A stretch of 64,000 nucleotides of DNA from Setophaga petechia (lineage: Eukaryota > Chordata > Aves > Passeriformes > Parulidae): positions 31,241,924 to 31,305,923 of the forward strand of contig JANCRA010000006.1 in NCBI GenBank assembly GCA_024362935.1, read 5' to 3'. A model generated the notes under the pieces. That model was not told the origin of the DNA. It did not search any database and saw only the letters and a program-made list of their open reading frames with translations. This document shows, piece by piece, positions 10,601 through 29,699 of the stretch; within the stretch, counting starts at the first letter, position 1; every line of letters starts with the position of its first letter. A program made the translations under genes and the position numbers.

Positions 10601-13600
10601 TGGAACATGCTGTGCTCCTTGTAGACTTGTAAGTGAGCAGTTCTCAGGATTTGGTGCTGAGAGACATCAGGAAGGAAAGCCTGCTCCTACATCTACCCAA
10701 AATGCTTTCAGGGGATCCTTCTGGTGTGCTTCAGCTGCAAATTGCAAGATGTGCTCCCCACTCTTCTCCTTGTAGCATAACCACCCCAAAGACAGGGTGT
10801 TCCTCTATGCTAGCTTCCAGCCTGAGTGGAATGTGTCAGTGCAGGATTGTCACATGCATGAACATAAAGGTGTCTTCTCTTACAGCATGCTTCATTGTGA
10901 CCAAGGAAAACGAGCCTCTGCTGAGAAGGCTTTATGCAGCCCATTCTTCAGCATTCCCTTTGGTAAGCTCTGGCTATGGCCCCTGCTCAGGACTCTCTCA
11001 GCATGTGCTGGAAGCAGCACAGAGGGCAGTTAACTGTTGTTTTTTGGCCTGGCCTCGTTGCTGCTCCTCTGTGGCACTTGCCAGCTCTCCATGGTGCCAC
11101 AGGAGGGAGATCAGAGTGATGCCTTACTCCTGCAGCCCCACAGGCTGTCACTTTTTCCTAGCTGGACTCTGATTAAACTCTGTCTCCTAGAGTGTATTGG
11201 CAGCACATTGATCTGAGGGCACAGAAATAACCAGGATATTTCCCTCACATTCTGACTGTTGAGGTGCATTTGAAGGGTGCAGTGCTGTTTATGGGGAGTG
11301 GATGGGTTTTCTTACACCAGCTGTTTCCCAGTTCAGAAATCACTAGGAATGTGAGCACCTTGGGCATGGGCTGATGGTGGCATCTGCTGCTGCCTCTGCA
11401 CAGGGGGTTTGTGGTGGCAGCCTGGTTCTGCAGTGACCTGTGTGGCAGATCATGGACAGGTGTCACTGTCACTTTCATCTAATGTTGTCCCTTTGATTTA
11501 ATAAAATAGTGGTGTTTCCTCAAGACCTCCCCATGTGTGTTGCAGGCAGTCAGCAAAGGTGGGCTGAGACCTCCCTGTTCAGGCTTGTGTCCTTCCCTAT
11601 TTTCTGTTCCAGATGCAGCTGAGTAGCATTCTCCAGAGCTTGTCTGCTTTCAAGAGCACCAAGCTGTGCATCCAAGTTTTCTGAAGCCTGAATTAATGCT
11701 GCAGGCTGAGCTAGTATTTCCCCTTGAATGTTAGCCCTGCTTTTCTTAAGCTCCTTGGTGCACCTTGCAGTGAGGATTTTTAAGTATTGCTTCTTATAGA
11801 TACTGATATTTCTGTGTGTCAGGCAAAGGTAACAAACTCATTCCTGTTTCCATACTTCCCATGTGTCTCAGAAGCTGGAGCTGTTCTGCTCAGAGCTGCC
11901 TTCCATGGCTGAACCTCACAGCCAGTTCTGCTTTAGAGCAGAGGGAATTGTGCATTGGCAGTGCTCTCTGGGCTGGTTTTAAACACACAGAGCTCTAACT
12001 GTACTGAGAAAGGTGCTTCTGTGGTTAGTGCTTGGACTTTATATAACAGCTTCTTTTGCTTAGTTCTCTTTGCTGCTTCTTTCCTTTGACAGACTTGCAC
12101 ATATGCTTGTCTGCACAAAGAAGCATTTACTGCTGCTTTCCCAGCACGTCAGAAAATGACCTGTCATTGCCTTTCACTTGGACACAGCTTTTCTGTTTAG
12201 AGCAAAGACAGCTGAGAATAGCTTTCCTTGTCATATACAGCTAAGTCTTGACTTTCCAGTTCATCAAGTTCTTCCCTGTGTTGTCAGTGTGGTTGGTGTC
12301 ACCTGTCATTTGCAGAGGAGCTGGGCAGAAAGCACCTCCTAGGGCAGAGGATTGCCAGAAATGGATTTGTCACTTGGGTACAAGACCTGGTGTCTCAGTT
12401 CTAGGGGCTGGTTTGTCTCCCTCTCTGGAAACAGACATATGAAATGAAGGACAGATTTACTTTGGTGTCTGTCTTTTCTCCCAGGTAGCAAGTGACAGGA
12501 CAAGAAGAAACAGCCTCAGGTTGCCCTGGAGGAGATTTAGGTTGGTTGTTAGGAAAAATTTCTTCAGGAAAGGGTTGTCAAACACTGGAACAGGCTGCCC
12601 ATAGAAGTGGGGGAGTCACTATGCCCATTAAAAGGTGTGTAGATGTGGCACATTTGGGGACATTGTTTAGTGGGGAGCTTGGCCATGCCAGGTTGGAGTT
12701 CATCATTTAAAAGGTTTTTTCCAACCTAAACAATTCTATGATTCTGCAAATAAAAGGAGGAGCATATAAGACCATGGTCACATTAAATCTTCTTTCAGTC
12801 TTCAGTTTGTCTGATGTGTCTTGGTTGCAGATAGTGCTAGAGGTGCACTAGGAGCTGGAACATGCCTGGTTATCTGGCACAGCACCTTTCTTCAAGGGGC
12901 TGCCCCTGAGAGCTGTCTGGGCATCATCTGTACTGATAAGGCCTTTCACACTCTGAGCTTTTCCTAAGGGCTCTTCCATGACAGGCAGGAGATTTACAGC
13001 TGCTCTGCTTGCCTTGCATCTCTTCCTGCGCTGTGAGATCATCTGACTGTGCCTGGCAGAGATGTCAGCTTCCTCACAGGCATTGTGTGCTTAGCTGGGA
13101 AAAGTATTTCCTAGAAAATAACAGCTCACTTTGCAGGCATGGTCAGAAGGCTCAGACTGGAGAAATGAAGCCATTTTCCTTTTCTCTCCCCTCTTACTGT
13201 AAAGTGGCAGAGCTGTGAGGTCCTGCTATTATGTTCAGCTGCTGTAGCTCCCAAAACAAATAACCATTCTCCAAGTACTGCAAGTTGGGTGCCCAGATCT
13301 TAAATTCATGAATGGCCTGTCACTAGCATACAGGAACATGAAATCAAGCTTTTTTTTCTGCAGAAGTGGCACTGTCTCTGTGGCTTTGGGTTTCTAGAGG
13401 GCTGATTATCCTCAGGATGTGACTCTCATAACTTGTCATGAGCCTTTTCTCCTTGGCTGTTGCCTTCTCCCACAGTGGCATCTGTGCTGCCCTGCTCCAG
13501 GCCATCCTGGAGCTGCTTGTTTTCTAGAGCCAAGTGCCCCATGTCCAGCACCCAAAGGGTTTTATTTCTGCTCCTGTAAAGTCCTTCAAGGATCACTGCT

Positions 13601-15892
13601 CACACACCTTGTGGCCATGCCTGATTCTAGATTCTACACCATTGCATTGTTTAAGTAGCTGAAGTATGGTGGTCTTCAAAACAGTGGATTGCAGTTGGAT
13701 TTTGAGGGGAGGGAGGTTTATATGGTGTTCAGGGAAGAACTGAAAGATATTCTCAGGAGATATGAGGCCTGTGCCTTGGTACAGCTGAAGATTGGAATTA
13801 GGAAAGCTGGCCAGCCTGCTTTCAGCTTGCCTGGGAGCAGTGACAGGAGAGGCAGTTGCAGATTATTCCTTTGGTCTTCTCATATCTCCATACATATATG
13901 TGGTAGCTTGTTCAACTAGCACAGTTCTTGAGGTCACATCAGTTTCTGAGACTGGGCTAAGTAGGCACAATTCTAGCTTTAATTTGAAAAGCAATTTCAG
14001 ATGCTAGCATTGGAATAACTGCAGAGTGAACTGAACCTTTTGGAAGAGTCTCAGTGCACAGGTAAAGATAAGGTGGAAATGGAGAATTCAGACTATAAAT
14101 GCAGTTAATAGTGGAGAGAAGCAAAACTGTACTGCAGAGAGCAGTAAGTGCTTGAGTGTCACAATGTGTATTGAGTCATCTTCCTCATTGGTTGCCCCTT
14201 TGACATTGACTTTGTTTCTTTAATTCTGTGGGTGTCAAACAGCTCCCCATATTGAAGACTTGGTGATGCTCCCCACACCTGTGCTGAGGCTGCTAAATGT
14301 TCTAAGTGATGCTTCTCTGCAGTGTGAAGAAGAATATGAAGGTTGGTGCCATTTCCATATAGCAATGTTGTTTTACAGACTTTGTTTTCTGTGGCTCTGG
14401 GGATGTAAGAGCAAGCAGATGACCAATTAACAGGCACAAGAACAGCAAACAGAGCTGCCCAGCTGAGCTTTGGTTGCAAGGAGTCAAGAATAGACTGAGA
14501 TTGAGAGAGAAAACAGAGTTTGTAGGGAATTCTTGAAGAATCCCAGATTAAAAAAAAAATAAAATATTTTCTTCTTTGGTTAGATGCCCACCAAATTCCC
14601 AATATGTTTGTGGCTCTGAGCTTCTGCTGGATATGTACAGGACTGGGAAGCACAATAGCAGAGATCCTTAAAAATTTGCTAATGAGCTTATCCAAGATCT
14701 CAGCAGAGAGCTAAAATGTCTCACTGGAGTTCCTAAAGCGTGGTGGATGGCAGGCATGGTGGTGACCCCAGGGTGTGGGGTTTGTGTTTCTGTGTGCTGT
14801 GAGCAGCACAAACCAGAGCACACTGGAGACATGAGCTGCAAGGCCAGGTTCTGCTCACACCAAGAGGGATTGTGCCACCTCCTTTAGTCCCCTCCTCCAA
14901 GTGCCATAGCAGGCACTCCTAAATCCCCAGTACTTTAGCTGCTGGAGCCTGCTGCTGGAGGTTCACTGTCTGTGGGTCTGTGTTCCTGAGCCTCACTTCA
15001 GACACTTCCATCTCATTACGTGGCCATTAATCAGTGTCAGCTTCTGCTGTGTCACCTGGTGCTTGTTTATTTTAAATTGAGAGGAAAGGAATATTTGTTG
15101 TCCAGGTGTTCTTGATGTGTTCATCTCTCCTTTGCTTGTTTCTTGGCTCACCCTGGTTTGCAAAGTGAAAAGACAACGAGCTCTTTCCTTTCCCAGATAT
15201 CCTGGAAGACATAAGGGAGGAGTGTCAGAAATATGGACCAGTGGTTTCCTTGCTTATTCCAAAGGAGAATCCTGGTAAAGGCCAAGTAAGTGAATGGGGG
15301 GAAGAAGCTGTGTGTTCCTGTGTACACTCCATGTGCTGCAGGACTGCTGCTCAGTGCCTGGAAATCTCCTGGCTGATGGCAGTGCTAAAAATAAATGGCT
15401 GTTTTGAAGGACAGCACAGGTTCCTTCTTGGTTATGTAAGGTTACCTAACCTGGGAGGTGCCCAGTCAGCTTTAGCATGAATGGAAGGAATGAAGAGGAG
15501 AAGCCAATGGCTGGGAGAGGAATTGTTGAGGGTATAGACCACCAGCATACTTTCTCCCACCTTACTAAATGGAGGAGCAGGAGATGAAATCCCAGTTTAG
15601 AGATTCAACTCTTAGCTTCAATGCTCTACTCAACCAAGGATGGAGGGGAAAAATTTGTTTAGGAATGGTTTCCCCCATTGCAGAGGTGGGAGGGGGCAAG
15701 TGGCATGGTGCACTGGAAGTCCTACTTCTCCTCTCTCTCTTTCAGGTCTTTGTTGAATATGCAAATGCTGGTGATTCCAAAGCTGCCCAAAAAATGCTGA
15801 CTGGAAAGATTTTTGATGGCAAGTTTGTTGTGGCTACATTTTACCCACTGAGTGCCTATAAGAGAGGATATCTGTACCAAAACTTGCTGTAG
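4640..15892 (+). CDS. UHMK1: U2AF homology motif kinase 1 (KIS), serine/threonine kinase
   Basis: Eight coding exons: 4640-4931, 5921-6213, 8847-9038, 9799-9893, 10886-10962, 14243-14341, 15197-15285, 15746-15892. The joined frame is 427 residues (human 419), all introns GT-AG. The kinase domain (about 20-310) has the Gly-rich loop GSGSSASVYRV (27-37), Lys51 in AVKEF, catalytic HADLKPRN (Asp166) and DFG at 185-187. The C-terminal U2AF-homology RRM (about 325-427) holds VFVEYANAGDSKAAQKM and FDGKFVVATFYPLSAYKRG. By family, KIS phosphorylates the splicing factor SF1, p27Kip1 at Ser10 and stathmin, acting mainly in the nucleus. Exon 1 encodes an extra Pro/Arg-rich segment (about residues 54-80) where human has a short Ala-rich one; this accounts for the extra length. 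The start ATG matches human MAGSGCAWG closely. Confidence 0.96.
5368..5461 (+). repeat. Two-copy tandem duplication, period 47 bp
   Basis: Two copies starting at 5368 and 5415 share a run of more than 30 identical bases (GGGATGGTGTGTTCCCACTG and onward) in UHMK1 intron 1. Confidence 0.7.
6214..8846 (+). other. UHMK1 intron 2
   Basis: A 2.6-kb intron, less GC-rich than the flanks. I see no exon, RNA gene or recognisable repeat family. CTCTGTGATTCTGTAATTC near 8209 is faintly CR1-like but too short to call. Confidence 0.5.
9980..10076 (+). repeat. Polypyrimidine tract in UHMK1 intron 4
   Basis: About 95 nt of almost pure T/C: a TTTTC-type half followed by a CCCCTCT-type half. It lies 90 bp after the exon 4 donor. 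It is a low-complexity tract, not a splice acceptor tract, because no exon follows. Confidence 0.8.
10963..14242 (+). other. UHMK1 intron 5
   Basis: A 3.3-kb intron holding a CR1 LINE fragment (see separate entry). Elsewhere only intronic sequence is seen; no open frame here has coding character. Confidence 0.5.
12475..12755 (+). mobile_element. CR1 LINE 3' end
   Basis: Shows the standard order of a CR1 3' region on the plus strand: GGACAAGAAGAAACAGCCTC, GGTTGTTAGGAAAAATTTC, AAGGGTTGTCAAACACTGGA, ACAGGCTGCCCATAGAAGTG, then TTTTTTCCAACCTAAACAAT and TTCTATGATTCTGC at the end. It is a 5'-truncated, non-coding fragment inside a UHMK1 intron. The family call rests on recognition of the consensus, not on a database search. 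Confidence 0.88.
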
Positions 15893-16329
15893 GCAGTAGC
15901 AACAATCAGGAGAGTTGTCTTGCTCCTCTTCCTCACGTATTTACAGTTGAATGTGCAAAAGAGCTTCCTAGCCCTGCTTCTGAGTCATCTGTGAAGGAGA
16001 GGTGCAAAGGACTTGAATGGGCTTTGAAACTTTGCTGCTGCTTTGTGATGTGCTGAGGAGGCCGGGCCGCTTTCGGCTGCTTGTGTGTGTGCTGTGCTTG
16101 CTCATTTACAGGGGGTGTGGCTCTGCCCGGGGCAGGAGTGGGGACGGGGCAGATCCTGGCAAGGGCTTCTCAGTGATTTGAAGTGAGAGTGAAGACCCAA
16201 GTCTTGGCCTTAGCGCTGGGCTTGGCTCCAGGGAGAGGATTTCTTTGTCAAGCTTTCCTATAACCAAATCCTCTTCTCCCATGCTGGAGGAGGAGGAAGG
16301 CTTGCCTGCTTTTTGTTGATACTGTTATA

Positions 16330-16335
16330 AATAAA
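16330..16335 (+). terminator. Proximal polyadenylation signal AATAAA, UHMK1
   Basis: First canonical hexamer after the UHMK1 stop, about 440 nt downstream; later hexamers allow longer alternatives. Confidence 0.5.
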
Positions 16336-19300
16336 GAAGCAGAAACACCATCCTCTCTAAACCAGACCAAGAGGAATTTTGAGTCTTCTCCTGACGTAGA
16401 GCAGAGAGAGGCAGTGAAATTGGATCTGCTGAGCCTGTGGGGTTGCCCTGTCCTCGTGACTGAGCAGAGCCACGCAGTTGATGCTGGGCTGGGCAGTGAC
16501 GTGTGGGTGATGCTGCCTGTGGGGAGCTGAGCTTGCTTGTATGCCTGGGGTGGGCTGGGACTGATGGTGGAGACCTGGTCAGAGCAGTGCCAGCCTCAGT
16601 CCCAACACAACCTGTAAGCACTTTGTAGCCTGAGTAGATGTGAAAACCCCACCGTGTGGATTCATCTTTCTAGCACATACCCTGTGCTGGCACTGATGCC
16701 AAATCATCTGTGATATGTAAGTGTCTTTCGGTGATATTTTTGGAAAGGAGTGCTACAGCACACAGTATTCTTTGTGTCACAGCAGGACTCCTGCCTTGGG
16801 AGTCTTATAAGAACAAATATTTGTCTGTTGTAGGTCCCACGCTTGGCTTTTCTGTGTTGTGCGTTTTGGTTTTGCATTAACCCATTAAGACTTGTAGATT
16901 AGAAGCACTGACACTTTTGGTCCTTCAAAGGTTACAAAAAGGGCTTGAGGCAATCTGAGATCCTGTACAGAAAGGGCTTAAGCAGTCATCAGACTGGGCT
17001 GGCCAGGAGAAGGTCTTCTACAGTGTCAGGGACAACAGCCACATGCCTTTGGGGAAGACACTGGTGAGCAGCATCACTTCCCCCAGAGCAGCTCTGCTCA
17101 GTCAGCTGCTGCCATGGGGCAGGCAGGGGCTGTTTGCCACGGATTTCCAAACATGTGCACCCACAGAGCCTCTCCCTCCAGGGTGGGCAGTCTTCTCCTG
17201 ATGGGCACAGTGTGAAACAGCCCTGTTTAGAGAGTCACCAGTGTATTCTGGCTTGTGGTCTTGGTCCCAGTTTTAGTGAGGAGGAAAGCCCTCCTGAATT
17301 CTTTTCCTCAGACAAAATACTTGCGACAGCTGCCTGAACCATCCCTGACCTTCCCTGGAATAATACCTGAATTACCTTGCAGTTTACTGTTTGCATCTTG
17401 CTTATGCTGGACTTGATGGAATCCTACACTTAAAAAGTTCCTCTTGATCTTTTGCCCTGTGTGTGGTGTGTCAGGAGAGCCAATGTCTGTGGCATTTCAT
17501 GAGTCTGAGTTGCTCTCTGTGCTGGTGTATAGTGCTGTCTACTGTGGCCCTTACCAAACTCCCTCAGAAAGGACCAATCTCTGAATTCTTCTGTTGCCTT
17601 TGGGATGGTGGGCTTGCCAGGGAAAAGAAAAAAAATAAAATCCCACAATGAGTTTTAAGGTGTGATATGCTGATCAGATTTTTCTGGGAATGATGCTGTT
17701 TTGGTGTACATAGCTGTTCAGCAGCCTTTGCATAGGTGGGGTGTGTGATTCATTGCTTTTAATTTAACTGTCCTTTGAGTGAAGCACCTTTTAGTGTCTG
17801 GGAGGAATTGAATGGTAACTGGGTGAGGGTTTTTCCTGTGTGGAGAGCAGTGTTTGAAGTATGGTTGGGTCTTGGCTGACCTCCTCAGCCCTGCATTACT
17901 GCTGTCCCTGCGGGCTGAGCCAGGGGTCAGAGCTTTGGTCCAGACATGCATGTGTTGAATGCCACCATGGCAGCAGCATTGAGCTGGCAGGAGCAGACCC
18001 CAAAGCTCCTGCTCTGCTGAGTGCCAGCCCAGTGGGGCACAGGGAGCTCCCCTGGGTGCAGGGTTTGAGGTTTGTCACGTACAGCAGCACTGGGACAGGG
18101 AGATGCTGGGATGTGGGTATGGAACTTAAATGTGGTCAGAGTTCTCACATCATTTGTCTGGGACTGTGAGCTGCTCTGGCATCTTTCAGGCATGACTTCT
18201 TCAGTCAGAATTCTGTCAATTAGAGATAGAGCTGGGCCAGGATTGATCTTCAGAGAGGAGCTACAGCCTATTCCTCCAGCATGGCAGCTCTTCCACCAGA
18301 GTTTGGCTGGGGTTTTGTGCAGCTTCTTTAACAGGGGCTAAATGAATCCTCATGATGCAAACTCCTGCTACCAGACATTTTTCTCCAGATGTTCATTGAG
18401 CTGGGTAAAAAAATCCACAGCTGCTTTTCTTTATATTCCTGCTGGCAAGAGTTGAAAATGTTGATCTCTGTCCTGTCACTGGGTCCACCATTCATTCTGC
18501 AGGCTGTGGGGTACAGGGAGATTTAGAAGCATTGTTACTCCTCACGCTCTGCCTTCAAAGACTTTTTCTGTCAAGATGAAGCTCACTCTGGTGTCACCTG
18601 TTGGTGTCTTGGCATAAGTTTTAGCCCTGCTAAAACCTTTGAGTTCCTTACCTCTAGATTGTACCTGAAGTGTGCATGGTGATTCAGTCCAAGGCGCTGT
18701 TGTGGTGTGTCTAGGATGGGCCTGGCTTTCCTCATCTCCAGATTACTGCTTGCTTGAGGTGCCCAAGTGTTGAGGCTTTCCCCTCAGATGCTCTCTGGGT
18801 TTCCAGGTCTGTGCTGCTCCCTCCCAATAACCCTCAGTGTAGCACCGACCTACATAGTCCTACCCTAGTTGTAGGGTAACTGGTGTTTAAATCACTGGCC
18901 AAAGCACAAGTCAGCTCCAATTTTAGCTGTATTCCTAATTTTATTCTCACTGGTCTTCTGGTAACAAGGTAGCCTGAGCTCCGTGTTGTAGCCAGGTTCT
19001 TTGCAGAGGGTTCAGTGCACTTCCTGCTGCTGTGCCGGATCCTGTAACCACGTGCCTCCCTCCGGGTTAGATGTCAATTGCTGTATCCCATCACGCACCA
19101 TTGCTGAGCAGATGTGTGCTTGGTACAGGTGATTAATAAACCATGCTTCAGTACGAGGTGCTTGTCCAGCGTGCCCTTCTTCTGGGACACTGAGAAGTGT
19201 CATGTAGCTGAGCAAGTTCTCTGTCACCCAGCAGCAGGGCCTCGGTCTGGGGGGACAGGACTGTGACCCAGCCATGGCAGCATTGGAGACCATGGCTGTC

Positions 19301-19717
19301 AGAACTCTTTCCATTTCCAGTGAGGGGCGGTCATAGCTTGGAGCCCTGGGATGGAGGGGGCTGTTAACATCATTATTAGGCTTTAACAAAGCAACTTCAT
19401 CTAAGGAGGGGAGATTAACCACAGCTGTTGGCTCAGCAGCAGGACATCTTTCCCTTTCTCCTGTGGTTGACAGAGGATATGCAAAGTATCACCTGCAAAG
19501 TACCATCGAGTTCCCGCTCCCTGCGAGGATTTCCATGGAGTCTGGATGTGCTGTCTCCACTCTGCTTCCCCACTGCACTCCATCCCCCTTAGCATGTGTC
19601 TGTATGGGAAATCATCTTGGAAGACGTTTCAATTAATGCCAACTGCGTTCCATCCAGGGAGCAGTAACTGTGATTTACCCTATAATTTCCGTACTGTTAC
19701 AACTCCTGTTAGACACT

Positions 19718-19723
19718 AATAAA
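19718..19723 (+). terminator. Candidate distal polyadenylation signal, UHMK1
   Basis: AATAAA at the boundary with the UAP1 CpG island; use would give a 3.8-kb UHMK1 3'UTR, in keeping with the long 3'UTR known in mammals. Confidence 0.35.
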
Positions 19724-20119
19724 AATCTTCACATTTCTCTAATTGTACTCCCAGTTAGCTGTCCACAGCGTCCCCGGGCAGTCTCCCCCAGCCCCACACG
19801 CCGGGTTGGGCTCTGCCTGGCCGGAGCCCACCGTGTGGGGCAGCCCCGCTTCCCCACGCCCCCCCGGTCCCTGGCGCTGGCCTGAGGATTCCCAGAACGG
19901 TGCTGCCCACGGGCAGTGACTGAGAGCCGCCCGGTAACGCAGGCCGGCCCCGGGGGAGCTGCGGCTTGCACAAGGCCCGGGGCCCCCGGGGCCGCTGCCG
20001 GCGCGGCGGGTGAGCCGTGTTTTGGCTGCGGCCCGCTCTGACGCTGGCCCGTCCCGGCACCGAGCCTGGCAGAGCTCCAGAGGCGTCTGGGGCAGGGTGT
20101 GGTTCCCGGGGAGCCCCGT

Positions 20120-20200
20120 GCAGGGCCGGGAGCTGGACTCGATGTCCCTGAGGGTCCCTTCCGACTCAGCGCATGCTGTCATTCCGGGATACCACGCGGC
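20120..20200 (+). mobile_element. CpG-rich CR1 LINE tail fragment
   Basis: GAGCTGGACTCGATGTCCCT, then GAGGGTCCCTTCCGACTCAG and a degraded CTGTCATTCCGGGAT follow the CR1 3' end order (GGTTGGACTCGATGATCC, then GTCCCTTCCAACTCAG, then TCTGTGATTCTGTGA). It lies inside the UAP1 CpG island and has gained CpGs. Confidence 0.65.
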
Positions 20201-20369
20201 CCCGATGACGGCAGGAGAGCCGGTGCGTGTGTCATCGCTGCTGACGCCTCGAGGCTCCCGGGCCCGGCCGGGCTGACTCCTCCTCCTCAGGGACCTCGCC
20301 GGCGCATTTTGGGCCGCGTTTGGGGTTTTTCCCTCCCCTCTCGCCGCCCCCGAGCCCGCCGGGGCCGCG

Positions 20370-20599
20370 CGCTGACGTGGCGCGAGTTGCCATGGCAGCC
20401 AGCGGCGCGCGCCCCCACCGGCGCCGCAGCGGCCGCTCTGATTGGCGGGAGCGCCGCGAGGGGGGCGGGCGGTGCCGCCCCTCCCCCGGTGCCCATTGGG
20501 CGAGCGGCGCGCACCACGTGGCACAGGCCCCGGCCATTGGCCAGCGGGGAGCTATAAAGGGCGGCGGCGGTCGGCGGTGGCCCCGCGGCGGCGGGCGGG
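20370..20599 (+). promoter_or_regulatory. UAP1: UAP1 core promoter with TATA, CCAAT boxes, E-box and UPRE-like site
   Basis: TATAAA lies at 20553-20558, unusual in so CpG-rich a promoter, and implies a start near 20580 and a leader of only about 20 nt. Three inverted CCAAT boxes (ATTGG at 20441-20445, 20495-20499, 20536-20540) fit NF-Y. CACGTG at 20515-20520 is an E-box. TGACGTGG at 20373-20380 matches the core of the unfolded-protein-response element bound by ATF6/XBP1. The spacings do not give an exact ERSE (CCAAT-N9-CCACG). Confidence 0.7.
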
Positions 20600-27544
<6,945 letters not shown>

Positions 27545-28000
27545 GGGCAGCCCACAGTGCCCAGGCAGGGCTGCCCATCCCGCCAGGAACTGGGGCACAC
27601 CAAGGTGGATAACTGGGCCTAGCAGGGACTGCTTCTGCTTGCTCTGGCCCTCTGCAGAGGAGGATTTTGACCCACTCGGTTCTTGGCATGTTGTATGCTT
27701 CTATTTATATTTTAATTTAAAAAACAAATGCTACAGATTCCCCTGCCACAAAGCACGGCTGTGGTGCTGCCCTTTGCACTCCAGGCTGTGGGCATTTATT
27801 TTTAAACATGTGTATAGTAATAGTCATTGTACATGCAGAGAGGGGATTTTTATGATATGGGGTTGGGTTTAATCTAGAATTTTTATTTTTCTTAAATCTA
27901 CATAACTATTTTTTTTTTAAAGGGTCCTTGCCATTGCCTTTTGGTCATCCTTTGTATTTTGCACAACTGGAAGCACCCAATTAAACTCTGAGTTACTCCT
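27545..28000 (+). other. UAP1: UAP1 3' untranslated region
   Basis: AT-rich segment after the stop, ending shortly after ATTAAA at 27980-27985, which is followed by GT-rich sequence. No AATAAA precedes it. Confidence 0.65.
27980..27985 (+). terminator. Polyadenylation signal ATTAAA, UAP1
   Basis: Common variant hexamer with a G/T-rich downstream element about 20-40 nt later, about 440 nt after the UAP1 stop. Confidence 0.65.
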
Positions 28001-29690
28001 GTTTGTCTTCTGTGGTGTTTGAGTGTCAATGACTTTGCACCAAGAGGCTCATGGAGTAGAGAGCCGAGTGCATCATGCAAAGTGCTCTGCTCAGTGCAGC
28101 AAGGGTGGCTGCAGACAGGGCCTCTAGGCTGCAGTGCTCATTTGGGGTGTTCCTGGAGGAAGCAGAGTTGTACCCTCCTCTTGTATTTCTGCAAACAGTG
28201 GCAAGCCTTGAGCAGGTAGGAACAGGCAGGTGTGTTGCACTGCTGGAGTGCTCAGGGTGAAATCAGCCTGGCACTGAGCCCTCCACCAGTGCCATGTGCC
28301 CTCTGCCTTTCCTGGAGGGGCTCTGGCTCTGGCATGAGCCCACTGCTGAGGAGTGTGGTGTCCTGACTGCCTGGGGCAGAGCAGCTGTGCTGCCTCCGCT
28401 CCTGTTTGGCAAGAAGGATGGAGAGTTTGGCCAGCTCCTCTCCTGATCCTGATGTGGCCACAGCCTCTCACTGCCCCATGGCTGCCTGGGGAGGGATTTT
28501 CCCTTGCAGGCCTGGGAATGGGACCCAAACCACTCCCTCGGGGGAAGTCACCACATGGCCCCAGGTGTAAAGGTGACTGCTGGACACCCCAGGCTCAGCC
28601 AAGCACTTGGTTCCTCAGGCACTGTGCCAGGGCCACCAGGGCAGTGTGGGGGGTCCTGGCTGGTGCTGGCTCACCACAGGCTGGCTGGGCTGTGCATGGC
28701 CGAGCCTTTGGCTCCTGGGCTTTGCAGACCACCACCTTTGCATTCGGTCCTGGGGCACAGCGCCAGGGTGCTGGCTGCTGCCAAGTCATTTGAGCAGCAC
28801 TTCCAGGTAGCAGGAGGGGAGTGGAGCACAGCTGGCTGGTGTTTGTGCCAGTGTGCACGTAGGGCAGCCTGTGCTTCTCCCTGCCAGCTGATCTGGGGCA
28901 CTGCTCAGACCTGCTCCCTGCCAGCCCTGGGGAAGCTGTGCCCTGCCTCTGCCAGTGTGGCTCAGCTGGTGCTGCAGCCCCTCTCTGGTGGCAGTGACAA
29001 GGGTCACCAGCGTCTGCTGGGAGCAGCGTGTGGCTTCCCCTGCCTGTGATTCAGTTGGTTTGTCTGGAGACTTCATGCTGCTAAAGAGCTTTAGGAGCAG
29101 TGCTGCAGCCCCGGGGCTTTGGGGTGTCAAGTTGGACAGGAAAGCTTTTTTGGGAGTTGGTGGTCTGCTGCCAGGGGTGCTATTTCCTTCCCATAATGTG
29201 AGCATGGAATTCAACACAGCCAAAACAGTCTAAAAATTTTTTTGAAAAAGTTCTTTAATTGTGGTTTTTGATGTTGCACGAAAATTAATGTGAGCCCATT
29301 ATTATTATTAGTAGTAGTAGTAGTATTTTCTCCTTGCCTCGTTGCATAGCCAGTGGCCACCGTGCCAGGCTAGTGCCTGGAAATGATGTCAAGCCAGCAG
29401 CTCTGCGTGGAGCTCGGGGAGCTGGAGCCCCGAGCCCGTGCCCTGAGCCAGGTTGGTCCTTTGGCTGCTGTCCTGGCCACGTGTGCCCGTGCAGGAGTCC
29501 CAAATCATTCCCCCAGGGGCCCGGAGAGGGGCAGCCCATGTGGGACCCTCTGGGCCGGCTTTGGGGGCTTGTGGAGTGTCCCCATCACCCACATTTTGGG
29601 GGTGTCCCACCCAGCCCCACAGCGCAGGAGGAGGGTGCTGGACGCGTGTGCCACAGGCACGGGACAGGCGCTGCAAAGTCAAACGTCGCC
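28001..29690. other. UAP1-DDR2 intergenic region
   Basis: No gene recognised. Open frames here lack splice sites or family similarity. A small (ATT)n(AGT)n run lies at about 29298-29326. Confidence 0.5.
29298..29326 (+). repeat. (ATT)4(AGT)5 compound microsatellite
   Basis: Four ATT units followed by about five AGT units, directly readable. Confidence 0.85.
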
Positions 29691-29699
29691 TATTGCTTT

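Larger units (their letters stand above)
15893..19740 (+). other. UHMK1: UHMK1 3' untranslated region and spacer
   Basis: No coding support between the UHMK1 stop and the UAP1 CpG island. Human UHMK1 has a very long 3'UTR, so much of this may be transcribed. Candidate AATAAA signals are at 16330-16335, about 17635, 19135-19140 and 19718-19723; the last lies directly before the CpG island. Choice among them cannot be made from sequence alone. Confidence 0.5.
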
